A DNA stretch of 64,000 nucleotides from Salvator merianae (GCA_003586115.2 QVOM02000112.1:104944941-105008940), one strand, 5' to 3'. Numbered from the stretch's first letter, positions 47,331 through 58,668 are shown. The notes: a model not told the origin generated them from the letters alone. Numbers and translations: made by a program.

Positions 47331-47974
47331 AACATGGGATTCATGAGTGGAACATGAGTTGAAAAGTTTCAGGAAAAGGCATAACTATGGAGGAGAAAAT
47401 TCATAACATTCTTCTAAATCCACAAAATTGCACCTCTTTCAATGAATAATTCCCCATGATTTGAGGATGCTCCAACAATGCCATTTTCTGTGTCATGTTT
47501 CATAAAAGAAACTTCTTTCTTCTTTTACATGTTTGACACAGTTATATAAACTGGATGTGACTTAATCCTATGCTTTGTACCATTATAATTAAGTTTAGGG
47601 ATAAATCTTTGAATCTGTTTTCACCCTCATCCAGTCTCAGGCCTTTTTGAAGGTATAAGAGTTGAGGTGAAGATGAAAGAAAATCACATTTAAATTGATC
47701 ACTGTGATAGTTATATATGAATCTTCACTTAAATTGTACGGCCTGAACTTTATGCTTTTGCATGTAGACTTTTTTGAATGAAAACTATAGAACAAAAGTT
47801 GGGAGAGATTTGCACAATCTGAGTGATAGATCACTGTTGGAATGATGCCAGTTTATATACTAATTCATTTCATTTCTATACTGTTCTTCTTCCCAATAAA
47901 AACAAACTAGTAACAGTATAAAACAAGCCAGTAACAGTACATGTACACTAAAATCAATTAAAACCAGTGGCAAC

Positions 47975-48135
47975 TTACAGCTTTTAAGTGCGGGTGATTG
48001 CAGGCCTTGGGGACGTGCACTTTTCTTTGGCACGCCAATGCACGTCCCACCCAGGGTGGTGGTGCATTTTTTCATGACCAGCAATTGCCTGGCTGGAGCC
48101 TCCAATCACCCACCTTAAAGCTACAAGCCGCCACT
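47975..48135. mobile_element. CAGTGGCGGC-type foldback MITE, aged copy
   Basis: The left end CCAGTGGCAACTTACAGC, then TTTTAAGTGCGGGTGATTG, pairs with CAATCACCCACCTTAAAGC and CAAGCCGCCACTG on the right. It is a more decayed relative of 51880-52049. The flanking 8-mers are not clean. Confidence 0.6.
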
Positions 48136-49292
48136 GATTAAAAGCGATTGTCAGGTGGCAGATAAGACTAGTTCACATCAAAATAGGGACCACATGGCTA
48201 AGATAATGACTTAGTTCTTTCTTATGATATCAGCTGGATCTCAGGGAGAATTATACTGCTGCGGAAGAAATTGCATGATTTGTTTTTATTTGTTTTTGTC
48301 TGTGCACCATGCAGAGACAGTATAGGCAGGGATGCAGAAGGGACACCATTCCATGTTCCCCTGTCACTGTGTGCTGAGACTCATAGCATTGTGAGATCTT
48401 TTGAGGCCTCTGTCCGATGGCACTCGCATACTGTGACTCACCTCTGGCTGCCAGAGCAGCTGTTGGGGAACAGAAGGCAGTGTGCTCTGAAACATTTTTT
48501 TAAAAAAGTTGAGAGTTGCCCTGACTACTAGTCCAGGACCTGATAGCATGTGTTCTTGTACCACATGCGGAGAGTTGTGTATCCAGGTCCTCATGGGACT
48601 GAACTCACACCAAAGTGCAGATTTAGCCTTTGCATAGATTTTCCATGGAAGTGTTGCCAACACTAGGACTACTATTCTATGAAACTGAAACTAATTGATG
48701 GCAGAATAAAATTCAGTGTTGCTTATAATTTTTATCATGGACATAATGCTTTTGGTAACGTTAACTGTTGAGGAAGCAATTGGAAGTCACTTTTAGATTC
48801 TTTAGTTTTTACTTATTATTACTATGACTTTGTTTATGTTCTCTGTGTATTCTATGTTTTCTAGTGTATTTGCTTTTTTTCTTTTTTCTTCCTTTTTGTT
48901 TTTGGATTTACTGTTAATAATAATAATAAAGTATTGACATAACTGATCTTTGAGATGCTTACCTTCCTTAAAAAAGAAAACCTCAGTTCACCAGAGTCTG
49001 CATGCTTGTGTGTTTCTTGATTTTCAATAAAGAATGCATTGCATCAACTTGCACACATACATGTGTATAAGCTAAAACCGTGTTTTTGGCATCAAATTCT
49101 TATGGGAAAAAACTGACACTAAATGAATCAGCTGGGTACTGAAATCCATGATTGAATTACTACTGTGTAAATCATGTATGTACTAACCCTTAATAGCTAT
49201 GTTTTACAGGCTCCCCCTATTATTTTGAGTTCACCTTTAAAATATATTGTGGCTGATTTAATAATATATAAAATATTATTGTATTTTTATAG
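48136..49292. other. Intronic stretch, nothing recognised
   Basis: No exon or repeat family was recognised. The final bases form the T-rich acceptor of the DGET exon. Confidence 0.4.
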
Positions 49293-49362
49293 TGAACCTC
49301 AGGCAATGTGCTATATTGAAACATCTAATCTTGATGGGGAAACCAACCTTAAAATACGGCAG
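49293..49362 (+). CDS. ATP8A2: ATP8A2 exon: DGET dephosphorylation motif
   Basis: The 70-base exon completes the split serine and encodes [20 protein letters not shown], then IRQ. The DGET tetrad is the actuator-domain loop that triggers dephosphorylation in P4-ATPases; it is intact here. The acceptor is TTTATAG and the donor GTAAAA. It is the most conserved exon in the window. Confidence 0.98.
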
Positions 49363-49634
49363 GTAAAATTAAATAATTTCTCTTTGAGTCACTGTTGTTT
49401 TTATAACTTTCTCTCAGAGTGGAAATGAATTAATATCCATAAATCTAATTACAGTTAAAATTCAGTGAAAAATTCACCAAATGAACTGGAAAAAACCCTC
49501 TCTTTGGCTACAGAAAAAAGCATAGAGGATTCTTAAGAAGAAAGATCTGAGTAAAAACCAAGCACCAAAAAGTATATGAGAAGGATCTCCAATGCATTTG
49601 TAAAATAAAATGTCTTCACCAAGTAGCGTATAAT

Positions 49635-50896
49635 GGGCCTGTCCACACTTGGCGGTAGCAAGCATCAGGTGTGCTTGCTAGCCACGTGCGTTTGCACCAG
49701 AAGACGGCTGCATTGACTGGGAGCAGGCTTCATCCACTCCCAGTCACTACTACCGGTGGTGCACTAAAAAGTAGTCTGCAACCTTACCTGAAGCTCAAAG
49801 TGAGCTTCAGGTAATGGTGCATATGCAATTACCTGTACCATGAAGCTCACATCTTCGATGTGATGTGCCCATCATGCATACGTGATCCCGCAATCACGAA
49901 TGTGCAGTGAGGCAATTGGGCCTGATTGGGCCTGTGCGATGCCCTGATCAGACCTGCAACACCAGATGGAGCCGTGCTGCCCCCCATTCAGCATTCTGGT
50001 GCCCAATTGGGCACACACTGGATGGTCACTTTGGCAGTGGCCAACAAGCGTCAAGCCACTGCCATGGCAACTGGGAGGTCCGTGCAGTGCTCAGGCATGA
50101 TGGCAGCTGTAGTGCCATTGGGTCTACCCGATCGGGCCGCATGGTGCCCCGAATCAGGCACATTGGGTGTGTTTGCACTTTCCACCTTAGAATGGGCTAA
50201 TTAGCCCATTCTAAGGTGGAATAGATCCCATCATGCACGATGGGGCCTAAAAACTCATCTGAAGCTGGCTGTTGGTTTTCACGCGTGCAAACACTGGTAG
50301 CTGTGCTGTTCCTCATCATGGCCTACAGCTGTTGTGGTGATCGAGAGGCCTGTGTAGTGCGCAGATGCAATAGCAGATCGCACCTGTGCACTGGGCCCCT
50401 TGCTCTAGCGCCATCAGGCCTACCCAATCGGGCCATGCAGTGCCCCAATCAGGCCTCTGGGGCCTGATTGGATAGGCCCGATGATGCTACAGTGAGGGTC
50501 CCAGGGTGCAGGCACAATCCATCATCATGCCTGCACACTGCACCTGATTGCCATGGCAGTGGCCCAATGTTCGCTGGCCGCTGCCATGGCAACCTTGCAG
50601 AGCGTGCCTCATTTGGCACCACAACACCAAATGGGGTGCAGTGTGACCCCATCTGGTGTTGCAGGCCCGATTGGGGTGCTGCGTGGGGTCAGAGTAGGCC
50701 TGATTACCCCATTGCGCATGCGCATGCATGCCCGCAGCACTTCTGCCAGTTGCCATGCCAGTGGCTGGCTGCTGCCATGGTGAGGATCAGGCACAGTTAC
50801 TGGCATTCACATGTGTGAATGCCAGTAGCCTGCTTCAGGTGCATTTTCAGGTCCCATTGTGCAGATGTGCAGAAGGGGGAAAGTGCAAACAGGCCC
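49635..50896. mobile_element. Large composite family A element, copy A9
   Basis: The outer ends are GGGCCTGTCCACACTTGGC and GAAAGTGCAAACAGGCCC. AAT lies on both sides (49632-49634, 50897-50899). The interior is GC-rich and contains a 42-bp perfect palindrome (50180-50221). Right beside it is an extra terminus-like sequence (GTTTGCACTTTCC at 50171-50183). Inverted internal words (CTGCAACACCAGATGG near 49950, CCATCTGGTGTTGCAG near 50650) make the halves partly symmetrical. The many open frames on both strands have no family motif. It is at least two family A units fused, or one nested in another. Confidence 0.72.
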
Positions 50897-51879
50897 AATG
50901 TGCCATTTGGGCACAGTACTTTGGCTCTTTTTGCTATGAATCAATGAAGTTGAATTCTGAATTTTGGAAACTGCATTTCCAAAACATGATTTTTTATTAA
51001 GTTGCATTCATAAGCAAACTAAACAAGGCTTTTCCTCTTTTTCCTATTGTAGCATAGAGCATTCGCATGAGCTCCAGACAGGGCCTAAAATGTGGAATTA
51101 TCTTGGGGCTCTATTGTAGGTGTGGCAATCCTAACACAGTACTGGAATATAAAGGGGAAATCCTTCAGTATTGTTATTCCAGAAAAAAGAACTCCCTGCT
51201 CTGGTTTCCCAGAATAGCAATATGGGCTTATCTACTTATCTGGATTCTTGCTCTCGGGAGACACATCTTGAAAGAGGATGGTATCAGATGCTGTGAGCAG
51301 AGAAAAAGAAAACTGGATATAACTGGAGGAGATTTTGAGAAGGAAATCACTTTTGTGATTAATAAGATTCTTTGCCAAGGATGTCTGAATAAAGGATATA
51401 ATCTTGCACTAGAGGAGTCTGCCTGAGATTCTGGCAGAATCTCACAATTAGCATATATAGGACAATGAGAAAGATACTATAATGACCCACTGCTGGTTTA
51501 TAGTTGCTGTCCAAGGTTCAAGGAAAGCTCTCTTGTACCCTAGCCACCCTTTTAATTCGAGGTGCTAGAGACTAAAGTAAACACCAGGTAAAATGTTTGC
51601 TATATCACAGTTTGATGGCCTTTGCTAGAATGCTGGATTTTGATTCCCATAAGCTTTAGTCAAGGGTGATGGGGAGTGGGAATACTGTATGGTAGCACCT
51701 GGAGGGGAAGTCGCTTTGACCATCCATTTTGAGTTTGGAAATTTTATAATTCCAAAAGCCCTTAGTCACAATGCTTGGTACAAAATTACTACTTTAAGTT
51801 GAATCAAAAAAGTCTTCCCCTCAGCCAGTCCTGAAAAGGGGGGGTTGGCTGCCCAATTAGGGGTCCTTGTGGGTACGTG
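50897..51879. other. Intronic stretch with one repeat fragment
   Basis: About 51075-51170 resembles the left part of the 29611 element (CTCCAGACAGGGCCTAAAAT start). Otherwise nothing is recognised. Confidence 0.4.
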
Positions 51880-52049
51880 CAGCGGCGGCCCTGGCTTTAA
51901 GAGCAGGTGTTCATAACCCACGGAAAGCGGGTGATTGCTGTTTGCGGGCCCTCTGGGCCTCTGTACTGTTGCAGCTGTATTGTACTGTTTTGATCGCCCG
52001 CTTTCCGTGGGTTATGAACACCCGCCCTTAAAGCCACGGGCTGCCACTG
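51880..52049. mobile_element. Foldback hAT-like MITE, 8-bp duplication
   Basis: The 170-bp element runs CAGCGGCGGCCCTGG to GGGCTGCCACTG. It is flanked by GGTACGTG (51872-51879) and GGTATGTG (52050-52057), one mismatch in eight. Internal arms of 26 bases starting GGTGTTCATAACCCACGG match perfectly in inverse, so the RNA would form a stable hairpin. The eight-base duplication and CAG terminus indicate hAT-type mobilisation. It lies 206 bp before the IECEGPNRH exon. Confidence 0.82.
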
Positions 52050-52255
52050 GGTATGTGTCTAAACTTTGTTCAGAGGCCAGAGAATGAGGAGACAATACTT
52101 TGAGTGCAGTGAGTTGGCCATCTATTTTAGTGGCTTCAGATCTTCTGGTGAGAGTCAGAGAAGAAGGTTGTAGGTGCATCTGTGGCCACAAACACATGTT
52201 GGGATTGCTAATTGATAATATACTATTATTTCAAGTCTCTGCTTGGTTCTTATAG

Positions 52256-52383
52256 GGTTTAACACAGACGGCTGCTCTCCAATCAAGGGAAGACTTGATA
52301 AAAATGTCTGGGAAGATAGAATGTGAAGGACCCAATCGCCACCTTTATGACTTCACTGGAAATCTGCGCTTAGATGGTCAAAG
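52256..52383 (+). CDS. ATP8A2: ATP8A2 exon: actuator domain, [13 protein letters not shown]
   Basis: The 128-base exon enters in phase 0 and leaves in phase 2. It encodes [20 protein letters not shown], then [20 protein letters not shown], then [16 protein letters not shown] is a P4-ATPase signature. The first third varies most between species, as expected for a surface loop. The acceptor is TTATAG and the donor GTATAG. Confidence 0.97.
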
Positions 52384-52654
52384 GTATAGATTTGGTATAA
52401 AAATGGCTATTATAATAAAAAAGAAAAACATGTATATGTGAATGGGAATGAGAAGAAATTTCTCCAGATCACCAGGCTCTTCTCAGAAATAGTTTCCTTA
52501 TTTCATCTTTAGCAAATCACTGTGGTGAGAGGATAGAGAGCTGAGTGACCCTAATCATGAAGGGATGGATCCAGAGAAGGAACCGGTTCTCCTTCAAGTA
52601 TGGGTCAAGGATTCACTTTAAACCAGAAGCAAAGCCCAATCCTTTTCAGTGATG

Positions 52655-52785
52655 TCTGAAGGTTTTGCCTTTGTTTTCTGTTTGAGAATGCCTAGAAGCA
52701 AACGATGAGCCACGCTACAAGATGAAATGCGGGACTAGATGGGTTGTGGCCCAGTCCAGCAAGTCTTCTTTTATTCTTTGAAGCA
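52655..52785 (+). mobile_element. CR1-like LINE 3' end, short
   Basis: It contains AAGGTTTTGCCTTTGTTTTC, then GCGGGACTAGATGGGTTGTG, and ends TCTTCTTTTATTCTTTG. It begins about 270 bp after the preceding ATP8A2 exon. Confidence 0.75.
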
Positions 52786-54099
52786 AATAGGCTGCCGTTC
52801 ACAGGCAAGGAGCTATCATGCAGCCTCTTTCCCTCTTGTCTTTCAAAATAACCAAGACCAACTCCAAGACAAAAAAGGTACAGGGCTCACTTGCTCCATC
52901 CACTTCTTGGCCCCTTCTTTTCTACCAGCCGGAAACAACTCCTCCAGGGCTCACTCTCACCCTGATGCAAAAAGCGCTCACTAATTTTCTCCAGCTGTTT
53001 CTTTCTTTCTTTTTCCTTTCCCAACTCAGTGGACCATTCAACCCAATCTCTGGACTTTCACTAGAGTGCGGGATTTGGTTTCGTTATTGGATGGAATAGA
53101 TTATACTGTTTAGGCTCTGTTACTGGAGCTGAGCTCCTGTGCTTTTTTAGGAATTGGGTTGAATGGTCAACTGGGTTGGGAAAGGAAAGGAGGAGGCACA
53201 AGGCAGCTGGAGTAAGCCAGCAAAGGCTTTCAGGAATAGGGCAAGAGTGTGCCCTGGAAGGGATGGTTCTGACTGGTGGGGAAAGGAGGAGGCTAGAAGT
53301 GGCTGGATGGGATGGAGTAAGCAAGATAGTGTTTCAGATGATGAGGGCAAATGTGTGTGTGAGAGGAGGGGTAGCTGAGACTGGGCTGCTAGTGTCAGGC
53401 AGGCCAACAGCATGGTGGGACAGCAGGACTGAGTGGGAGAAGTTTAGTTAGGTTGTCAGTCTGTCCTACTGCTGCTGCCACCTTCTTGCTTTCCACTACG
53501 TTCCTGCTCTGTGCAAGCCATTTTGTGCACAAAACAGGAGAGCTGGCACCCAATGCCTCTGCACACTGATTAGTCCATTAAAAAAGAAAAAGGGAATGAC
53601 TTCCACCCTTCCCAAGTCCAGCTTTTAATAATTTGGTCAAAGCACCATACCTAAGGAGCAAGCCATTCTACAGACTGGAATGCAGACTAAGAGCGGAAAA
53701 AACACACTGTAGAGAACGCAGACTGATTAGGATATTCTGTGGAATGCACATGGCTGTTTTACTTCTAATGTGATCTCCATGGACCAAAGATTGCTTCAGT
53801 GTGCAGAATAACTCAAGTGTAGTCACCTCTCTATCATTTTATGTTATAAAATGGGAAAATATTTAGTCAGAATTAAGCAATTTTGAAAACTGTTTAGATT
53901 GACTTGCTGATATAACTTGCTAAAGGGTCATGAATCTGGATAGTGCTGCATTAATTAATTTTTTTTATATCAAATTAACCATTTTTTAGTGACTGGATTG
54001 TTCTCATTCAGTTTAAAAATGAAAAAACATATTGTCACTGCATTTAAATAATGAATTACATTATTTTGAACTTATTTTTTTTTTCTTCTTTCTGTTCAG
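52786..54099. other. Intronic stretch, nothing recognised
   Basis: About 53030-53170 shows weak inverse words (GGACCATTCAACCCAAT near 53030, GAATTGGGTTGAATGGTC near 53152) and CTTTCCTTTCCCAACTCAGT against ACTGGGTTGGGAAAGGAAAG. It may be an aged foldback element of roughly 52985-53200. Nothing else is recognised. Confidence 0.4.
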
Positions 54100-54211
54100 C
54101 CCAGTTCCAATTGGACCTGACCAGATCTTGCTGAGAGGTGCACAGATACGGAACACGCAGTGGGTTTTAGGCTTAGTTGTCTACACAGGTCATGATACTA
54201 AACTTATGCAG
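54100..54211 (+). CDS. ATP8A2: ATP8A2 exon: [18 protein letters not shown]
   Basis: The 112-base exon completes a serine codon. It encodes [20 protein letters not shown], then [17 protein letters not shown], ending in phase 0. [19 protein letters not shown] is conserved from the end of the actuator domain toward segment 3. The acceptor is GTTCAG after a T-rich tract and the donor GTAAAA. A family B MITE lies only 200 bp downstream. Confidence 0.98.
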
Positions 54212-54412
54212 GTAAAATGGGTATTTATGCAAAATCAAACTTAGTGTTTTAGAATCAAGAGTTTGAGGAGGCTGTATTTGATCCTAGTCCCTGTTTGATG
54301 TTGGAAATCTAGGACTGGCATATCCCCATCAGATGCCCCCTCAGCTGTATGTCAGCATAAAGTCAGAGGAAATACAGGCATGATCCCCACCCCATTATTG
54401 AACTAAGTCATA

Positions 54413-54990
54413 GGGCCTTTTCGCACTGAGCTCCGTAGTCCGTTCCCAGTAGTTGGCCTTGGACCGGAGGGGTTGGAGAACGCTGGCTGCCATTTGCACT
54501 CCCAGCCAGAGGAACAGACCCGAAGCCGAACAGCAGAGGGAACAGTGCGAATGGCAGCCGCTACTTCGGTACCACACTCCGTACCATCGAGCTCCGCTTC
54601 GTACCCAGTGGGCTCGTTACGGAGTCAGCTTCATAATGGCAGCTAGGCTGCCATGCCCAAAGGGCTATCCCGGGTGTGAAGCTTCGCACCCGGGTGTGAA
54701 AACTTTGCACCCGGGTGTGAAGCTTCGGACCATGCATGAGCAGCCGCGCCAGCCACACCCGGCCGCCATTGCAAACGCGGACGGGAGTGCGAAAGCACCG
54801 TGCCCGATCTTCACTCCATCGTGCAGGTCGGAATGAAGACAAGCTTTTACTTGTCTTGCCTTACCCAAGATCAGGTACGAATCGGGTATGAAGTGGTTCG
54901 GATCGGGTGAGGCGCGCGCCCGCGGCAGTGCGAAAGCTCCGTTCCAGCGAACGGACAAGAACGTTCCACCGCCGCAGTGCGAAAAGGCCC
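54413..54990 (-). mobile_element. Family B GC-rich MITE, copy B3
   Basis: The ends GGGCCTTTTCGCACTGAGC and GCAGTGCGAAAAGGCCC are inverted. ATA flanks both sides (54410-54412, 54991-54993). It is the same length as B2 (578 bp) and in the same orientation. A tandem-like run at about 54670-54735 repeats GAAGCTTCGCACCCGGGTGT words. It sits between two ATP8A2 exons, 201 bp after one and 462 bp before the next. Confidence 0.88.
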
Positions 54991-55184
54991 ATAGAGTTTA
55001 GAGTTCCATCTGTAAACTTTCCATGTTAAGCAGCAAGGCTTGATGGGGGAATTTTCTGTGCACTTAGAATCTTTCCCTATTTAGGAATTTGAACTGAGTC
55101 TGGCATATGCTGCTCTCATGCATTGTTCTTTGCACATCACATCATCTTGATTTTAAACAACAACATTATCTCTATACTTTATAC

Positions 55185-55338
55185 AGAGGTCTCAAACTGC
55201 AGCACTGTAGATGTTCCTGAACTATCACTCCCAGCATTCCATTTCCAGTATTCTGCGAGGATGACATGGAATGCTAGGAGTAGAATGTTGGGAGTTATAG
55301 TTCAGGAACATCTGGTGTACGGTAGTTTGAGACCCCTG
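55185..55338. mobile_element. Foldback hAT-like MITE, CTTTATAC duplication
   Basis: The ends AGAGGTCTCAAACTGC and GTAGTTTGAGACCCCTG are inverted. CTTTATAC is present perfectly on both sides (55177-55184, 55339-55346). The arms CTGAACTATCACTCCCAGC and GGGAGTTATAGTTCAGGAAC continue the hairpin. It ends 114 bp before the segment 3 exon. Confidence 0.82.
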
Positions 55339-55452
55339 CTTTATACCATGTGCATTCTTTGCATAACCAAATAGCCCTGTGATTCTGTCGTACTCTGCAG
55401 CTTCATCCTACATCTGTGTCCTTATTCTTCTGATATGGTACCTCTTTTTCAG

Positions 55453-55618
55453 AATTCAACCAAAGCTCCCCTGAAGCGATCCAATGTGGAAAAAGTGACC
55501 AATATGCAGATTCTCATTTTGTTTTGCATCCTTCTTGTCATGGCTGTAGTGAGTTCTGTGGGTGCCTTATTATGGAACAGAACACATGGAGAAGTCATTT
55601 GGTACATTGGCTCAAATG
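55453..55618 (+). CDS. ATP8A2: ATP8A2 exon: segment 3
   Basis: The 166-base exon enters in phase 0 and leaves in phase 1. It encodes [20 protein letters not shown], then [20 protein letters not shown] and [15 protein letters not shown]. The central hydrophobic run is membrane segment 3, and what follows is the short exoplasmic loop. [14 protein letters not shown] is diagnostic of ATP8A2. The acceptor is TTTTCAG and the donor GTAAGC. Confidence 0.98.
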
Positions 55619-55721
55619 GTAAGCACAAGTCCTCTTGCCTCATCCCTGTGTGGGAAGAGAGGTGGATGTAGATGTACATATATTTGCTACATGTGTACTG
55701 TTATTCAAGATCAGAAACACA

Positions 55722-56125
55722 GGGTGTGTTCAGACACATGTTTAGGGGCACTCCTGAAGCAAATTTGAGACTCAAGGGTTAGACAGAAAATAAAAAATAC
55801 CACTTAACGCATCTCGAAGCCTCTAATTAACCACTCCTTCCACAGATGGAAAATAATAACTTGCAGGGGGAATCACTGCTTGGGGCGAGCGCCCTTAGCC
55901 AATAGCAGATTGGAAGCAGCTGCTATTTCCAGCTGGCAAATCAGAGACAGGGAATCCCAGGCTGGTGGTGACCAATCAGTGGCGAGCATGGAAGGAATAG
56001 TGAAGGATGTGATCACACAGGGCAGTTTTTAGATGGTAAGTCTGATGTAGGTTTTTTTAATGCACTTGTGGAAGGGCAATGCTTTGCAAATGGATGCCCA
56101 AAAGAAGCCCTGTGTGATCACACCC
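55722..56125. mobile_element. MITE E with GGGTGTGTTCAGACACA end, ACA duplication
   Basis: The left end GGGTGTGTTCAGACAC and the right end GTGTGATCACACCC are inverted. ACA flanks both sides (55719-55721, 56126-56128). The right end word also occurs internally (GATGTGATCACACAGGGCAG at about 56009). No protein motif is visible. Confidence 0.65.
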
Positions 56126-57075
56126 ACAATTTAAGGTGCCTGCAAATTTTCTCACAGTTTGAAAATGTGGAAACATATAAGCATGTAAATTAAGAGAAGC
56201 ATCTCTACATCCACAGAATGTAATCAGCAAATACGTTTGTGATTTCATATGCTGTGCTCACTTAGTAGCCCATGCCCCCTCACTTTTCCTACGTTTTCAG
56301 CTCCTAAAGCAGCAGCTGTATTTTTTGCCAAGGAAAAACACCTGCTCTTATTGTTTCAGCTGCTTACAGATATCATTTTGCAGTGTCACTTATGTGAGAG
56401 CAGGATTATATTCTGCTATTTTTGGTGCCATTTATCATTCCTTATCAGATTTGGTTACAATCCATGCCCCAAAGGCTGAAAACACAATACATGTTATTAA
56501 ACCGAAAACAAAAGATATGGGGAAAAAAACCCATGTTTCGATGGCAACAATTAAAAAATCACATGGGTCAGCTTACCGGCACGTTTTAGATTTTTGTAGG
56601 TGGGAAGTGGGAGAAAGTTTCAGAGAAAATTATCACTTGTATAAATTAGTTTGAGGATAAACTACAAAAGCTGTGTTTTGACCCTTCCTTAAATATATTC
56701 AAGTTCACATTGCTAAAAGAATGTTGTGAGGCACACACAATGCCAAACTGTAGTATATTTTAATTGCAATTTTTTCAGTGTACCTCGAGTCTTCTTGGAG
56801 ACAAGCGAATAAGCCACAGTTTATTTCTGCAAAGCTTGGCTTGCTTTCCAGATGCTTTTGCTCTGTTTCTCTGTAGCTGGGCAGTTATCTAAGGCAGATT
56901 GGCCAAACGAATAATTTAAAATGCAAGTGTTAAAAGTCAATGTTACACTGTGGTTTGTTGTCACTAAGCAATTCACTGTTAGAACACTATATTTGCTTTT
57001 GCCATTCAGACGGACTGCGAATTAACAATACATTATATGCAAATCAGGCCAGTTTATCTGAAGGGTATTTGTGGT

Positions 57076-57282
57076 CAGCGGCGACCGCCGGTTTTAAGCT
57101 GGGTGTTTGCGTCCTGTGCAAAGCGCGCCATGGCTGTTCGTGGGGCCTTCGGGCCTCTGTACTGCCTCAGCAGGTCGAGCGACCTGCTGAGGCAGTACGG
57201 AGGCCCGGAGGCCCCACGAACAGCCATGGCGTGCTTCACATGGGACACGAACACCTGGGCTTAAATCCGCCCACTGTTGCTG
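57076..57282. mobile_element. Foldback hAT-like MITE, perfect TTTGTGGT duplication
   Basis: The 207-bp element starts CAGCGGCGACCGCCGG and ends CCCACTGTTGCTG. TTTGTGGT flanks both sides perfectly (57068-57075, 57283-57290). The centre is a near-perfect palindrome over about 57120-57230, with core CAGCAGGTCGAGCGACCTGC. It is very GC-rich inside an AT-rich intron and looks young. Confidence 0.88.
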
Positions 57283-57351
57283 TTTGTGGTGGTCCTCTCT
57301 TTATGCTTTGTAATAAGCAGATGGCAGCAGCTGCTGCTATAGTGATGAGTT

Positions 57352-57546
57352 AGGCTGTGTTCACAAGGAAACACAAAACAGCTCAGAAGTGCCTCAGAGA
57401 CAGTAGTGTGTGGCCTTCATATTCTCATCCTATCTCTAATCCACTTTTTCTAGTGTAGAATGTTCTTGGGAGGGGGAGGGGCAGGCTGGCTTGTGAACGA
57501 GGCGCTCAAAAGTGCTTTCTTCTTTTACTGTGTGTGAGTGCAGCTT
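57352..57546 (+). repeat. Repeat D, copy 1
   Basis: It begins AGGCTGTGTTCACAAGG, then GTGCCTCAGAGACAG, ATCCTATCTCTAATC and TAGAATGTTC. This is the reverse-complement order of 63541-63774. The right end decays to GTGAGTGCAGCTT. The inverted end GTGAACACAGCCT seen in copy 2 suggests a DNA transposon. Confidence 0.62.
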
Positions 57547-58668
57547 CAGAGAGCCTTAAGCGGCAGCTTCTGCTGAGTAGCATCTACGACTGCCCTGTCC
57601 CCTTTCTGATCATTGCCTGTTGCAAGCAGCCTAGGGGGGAAAGTACTCATGTAACGCTACTGTGATGCGTTTGGATAAGTGGCCAAGGGCATCCCATGTA
57701 GGTAAGATCCATTAATGTCATTCATCCATGCTGACAGAGTTCACAGAAGGCTCAGGCTTCAGAGAAACTCACTCTGACAACCAGGATGTAAGGAAAGAAA
57801 AACAGGTTTATTTATAAGTGCGCTATGCAGGAATGAAAACAAGAAGTGAAATCATACTGTTTCCTTATCCAAGCAATATAGAGAGGTGTCAGGTTAGTTG
57901 AGAACAGCAGAGGGAATAGCAACAATTTGCATTTTTGAATAAGCAAGCAAATAATTTCATTTCTTATGACTATAATCTTTTTGCTATAACCCCCTTCTCT
58001 CAAATGATAGGCATGAATGCATGTGGAGGCATTTGTGCTCATTTGTAGAAAACTCAAATGCATGTGCTTGCATAAAAGTGCATTTCCATGTGGATGCATC
58101 AGTTATTCACACATATTCACATATATTGCAGATGCGTATATATACATAATGGATGTGCATAAAGACATAAAAAGGTATTATCCAAATCCACAACATTTGA
58201 ATTTTGTGTGAGCCAAGGAAATGCATTTATCTGCATTCATGAGTATTATATGGAACTGGGAAAATGACAAGCCCCTAAGCTGAACTGATTTTTTTTTAAA
58301 AAAAAAATCCATCACTTAAGAAATAATGATTTTTTTCCCCCTGCTTTCACCTCAGATCATCATTTGCTACAGCTATAGATTTTGCTGCTGTTGATGAATA
58401 GGGTAGGCATGTGTGTGTGTGTGTGTGTGTGTGTGCGTATGGTATCTATGAGATTTTATGTGTTAGACTTATAAGCTTCAGTACTTTGTGTGTCTAATTT
58501 CTCTGTAGTTTATTGCAGTGAAATTGATGAGGCTAAAGGGCAAATACGTATGTATCAGTACTTTGTGGATGGTCCTAGTTATGCCTTCATATAGGGCTAA
58601 AAACAGGTCAGGCTTTATAAATAGTGTGACAAATATCCCTCTGCCTTTCCTTAACTGTTGCTTCAGAT
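57547..58668. other. Intronic stretch with a (TG)n tract
   Basis: A TG microsatellite lies at about 58411-58436. The interval has no recognised transposon and no exon. Confidence 0.45.

Noticed and set aside
50468..50818. Overlapping open frames of about 90-116 residues on both strands
   Set aside because: All are inside composite element A9, which is GC-rich and symmetrical. Frames on opposite strands mirror each other and none has a known domain.
54595..54760. CpG island or promoter within the gene
   Set aside because: The CpG-rich patch coincides exactly with MITE B3, and the same sequence occurs in B1 and B2 outside the exons.
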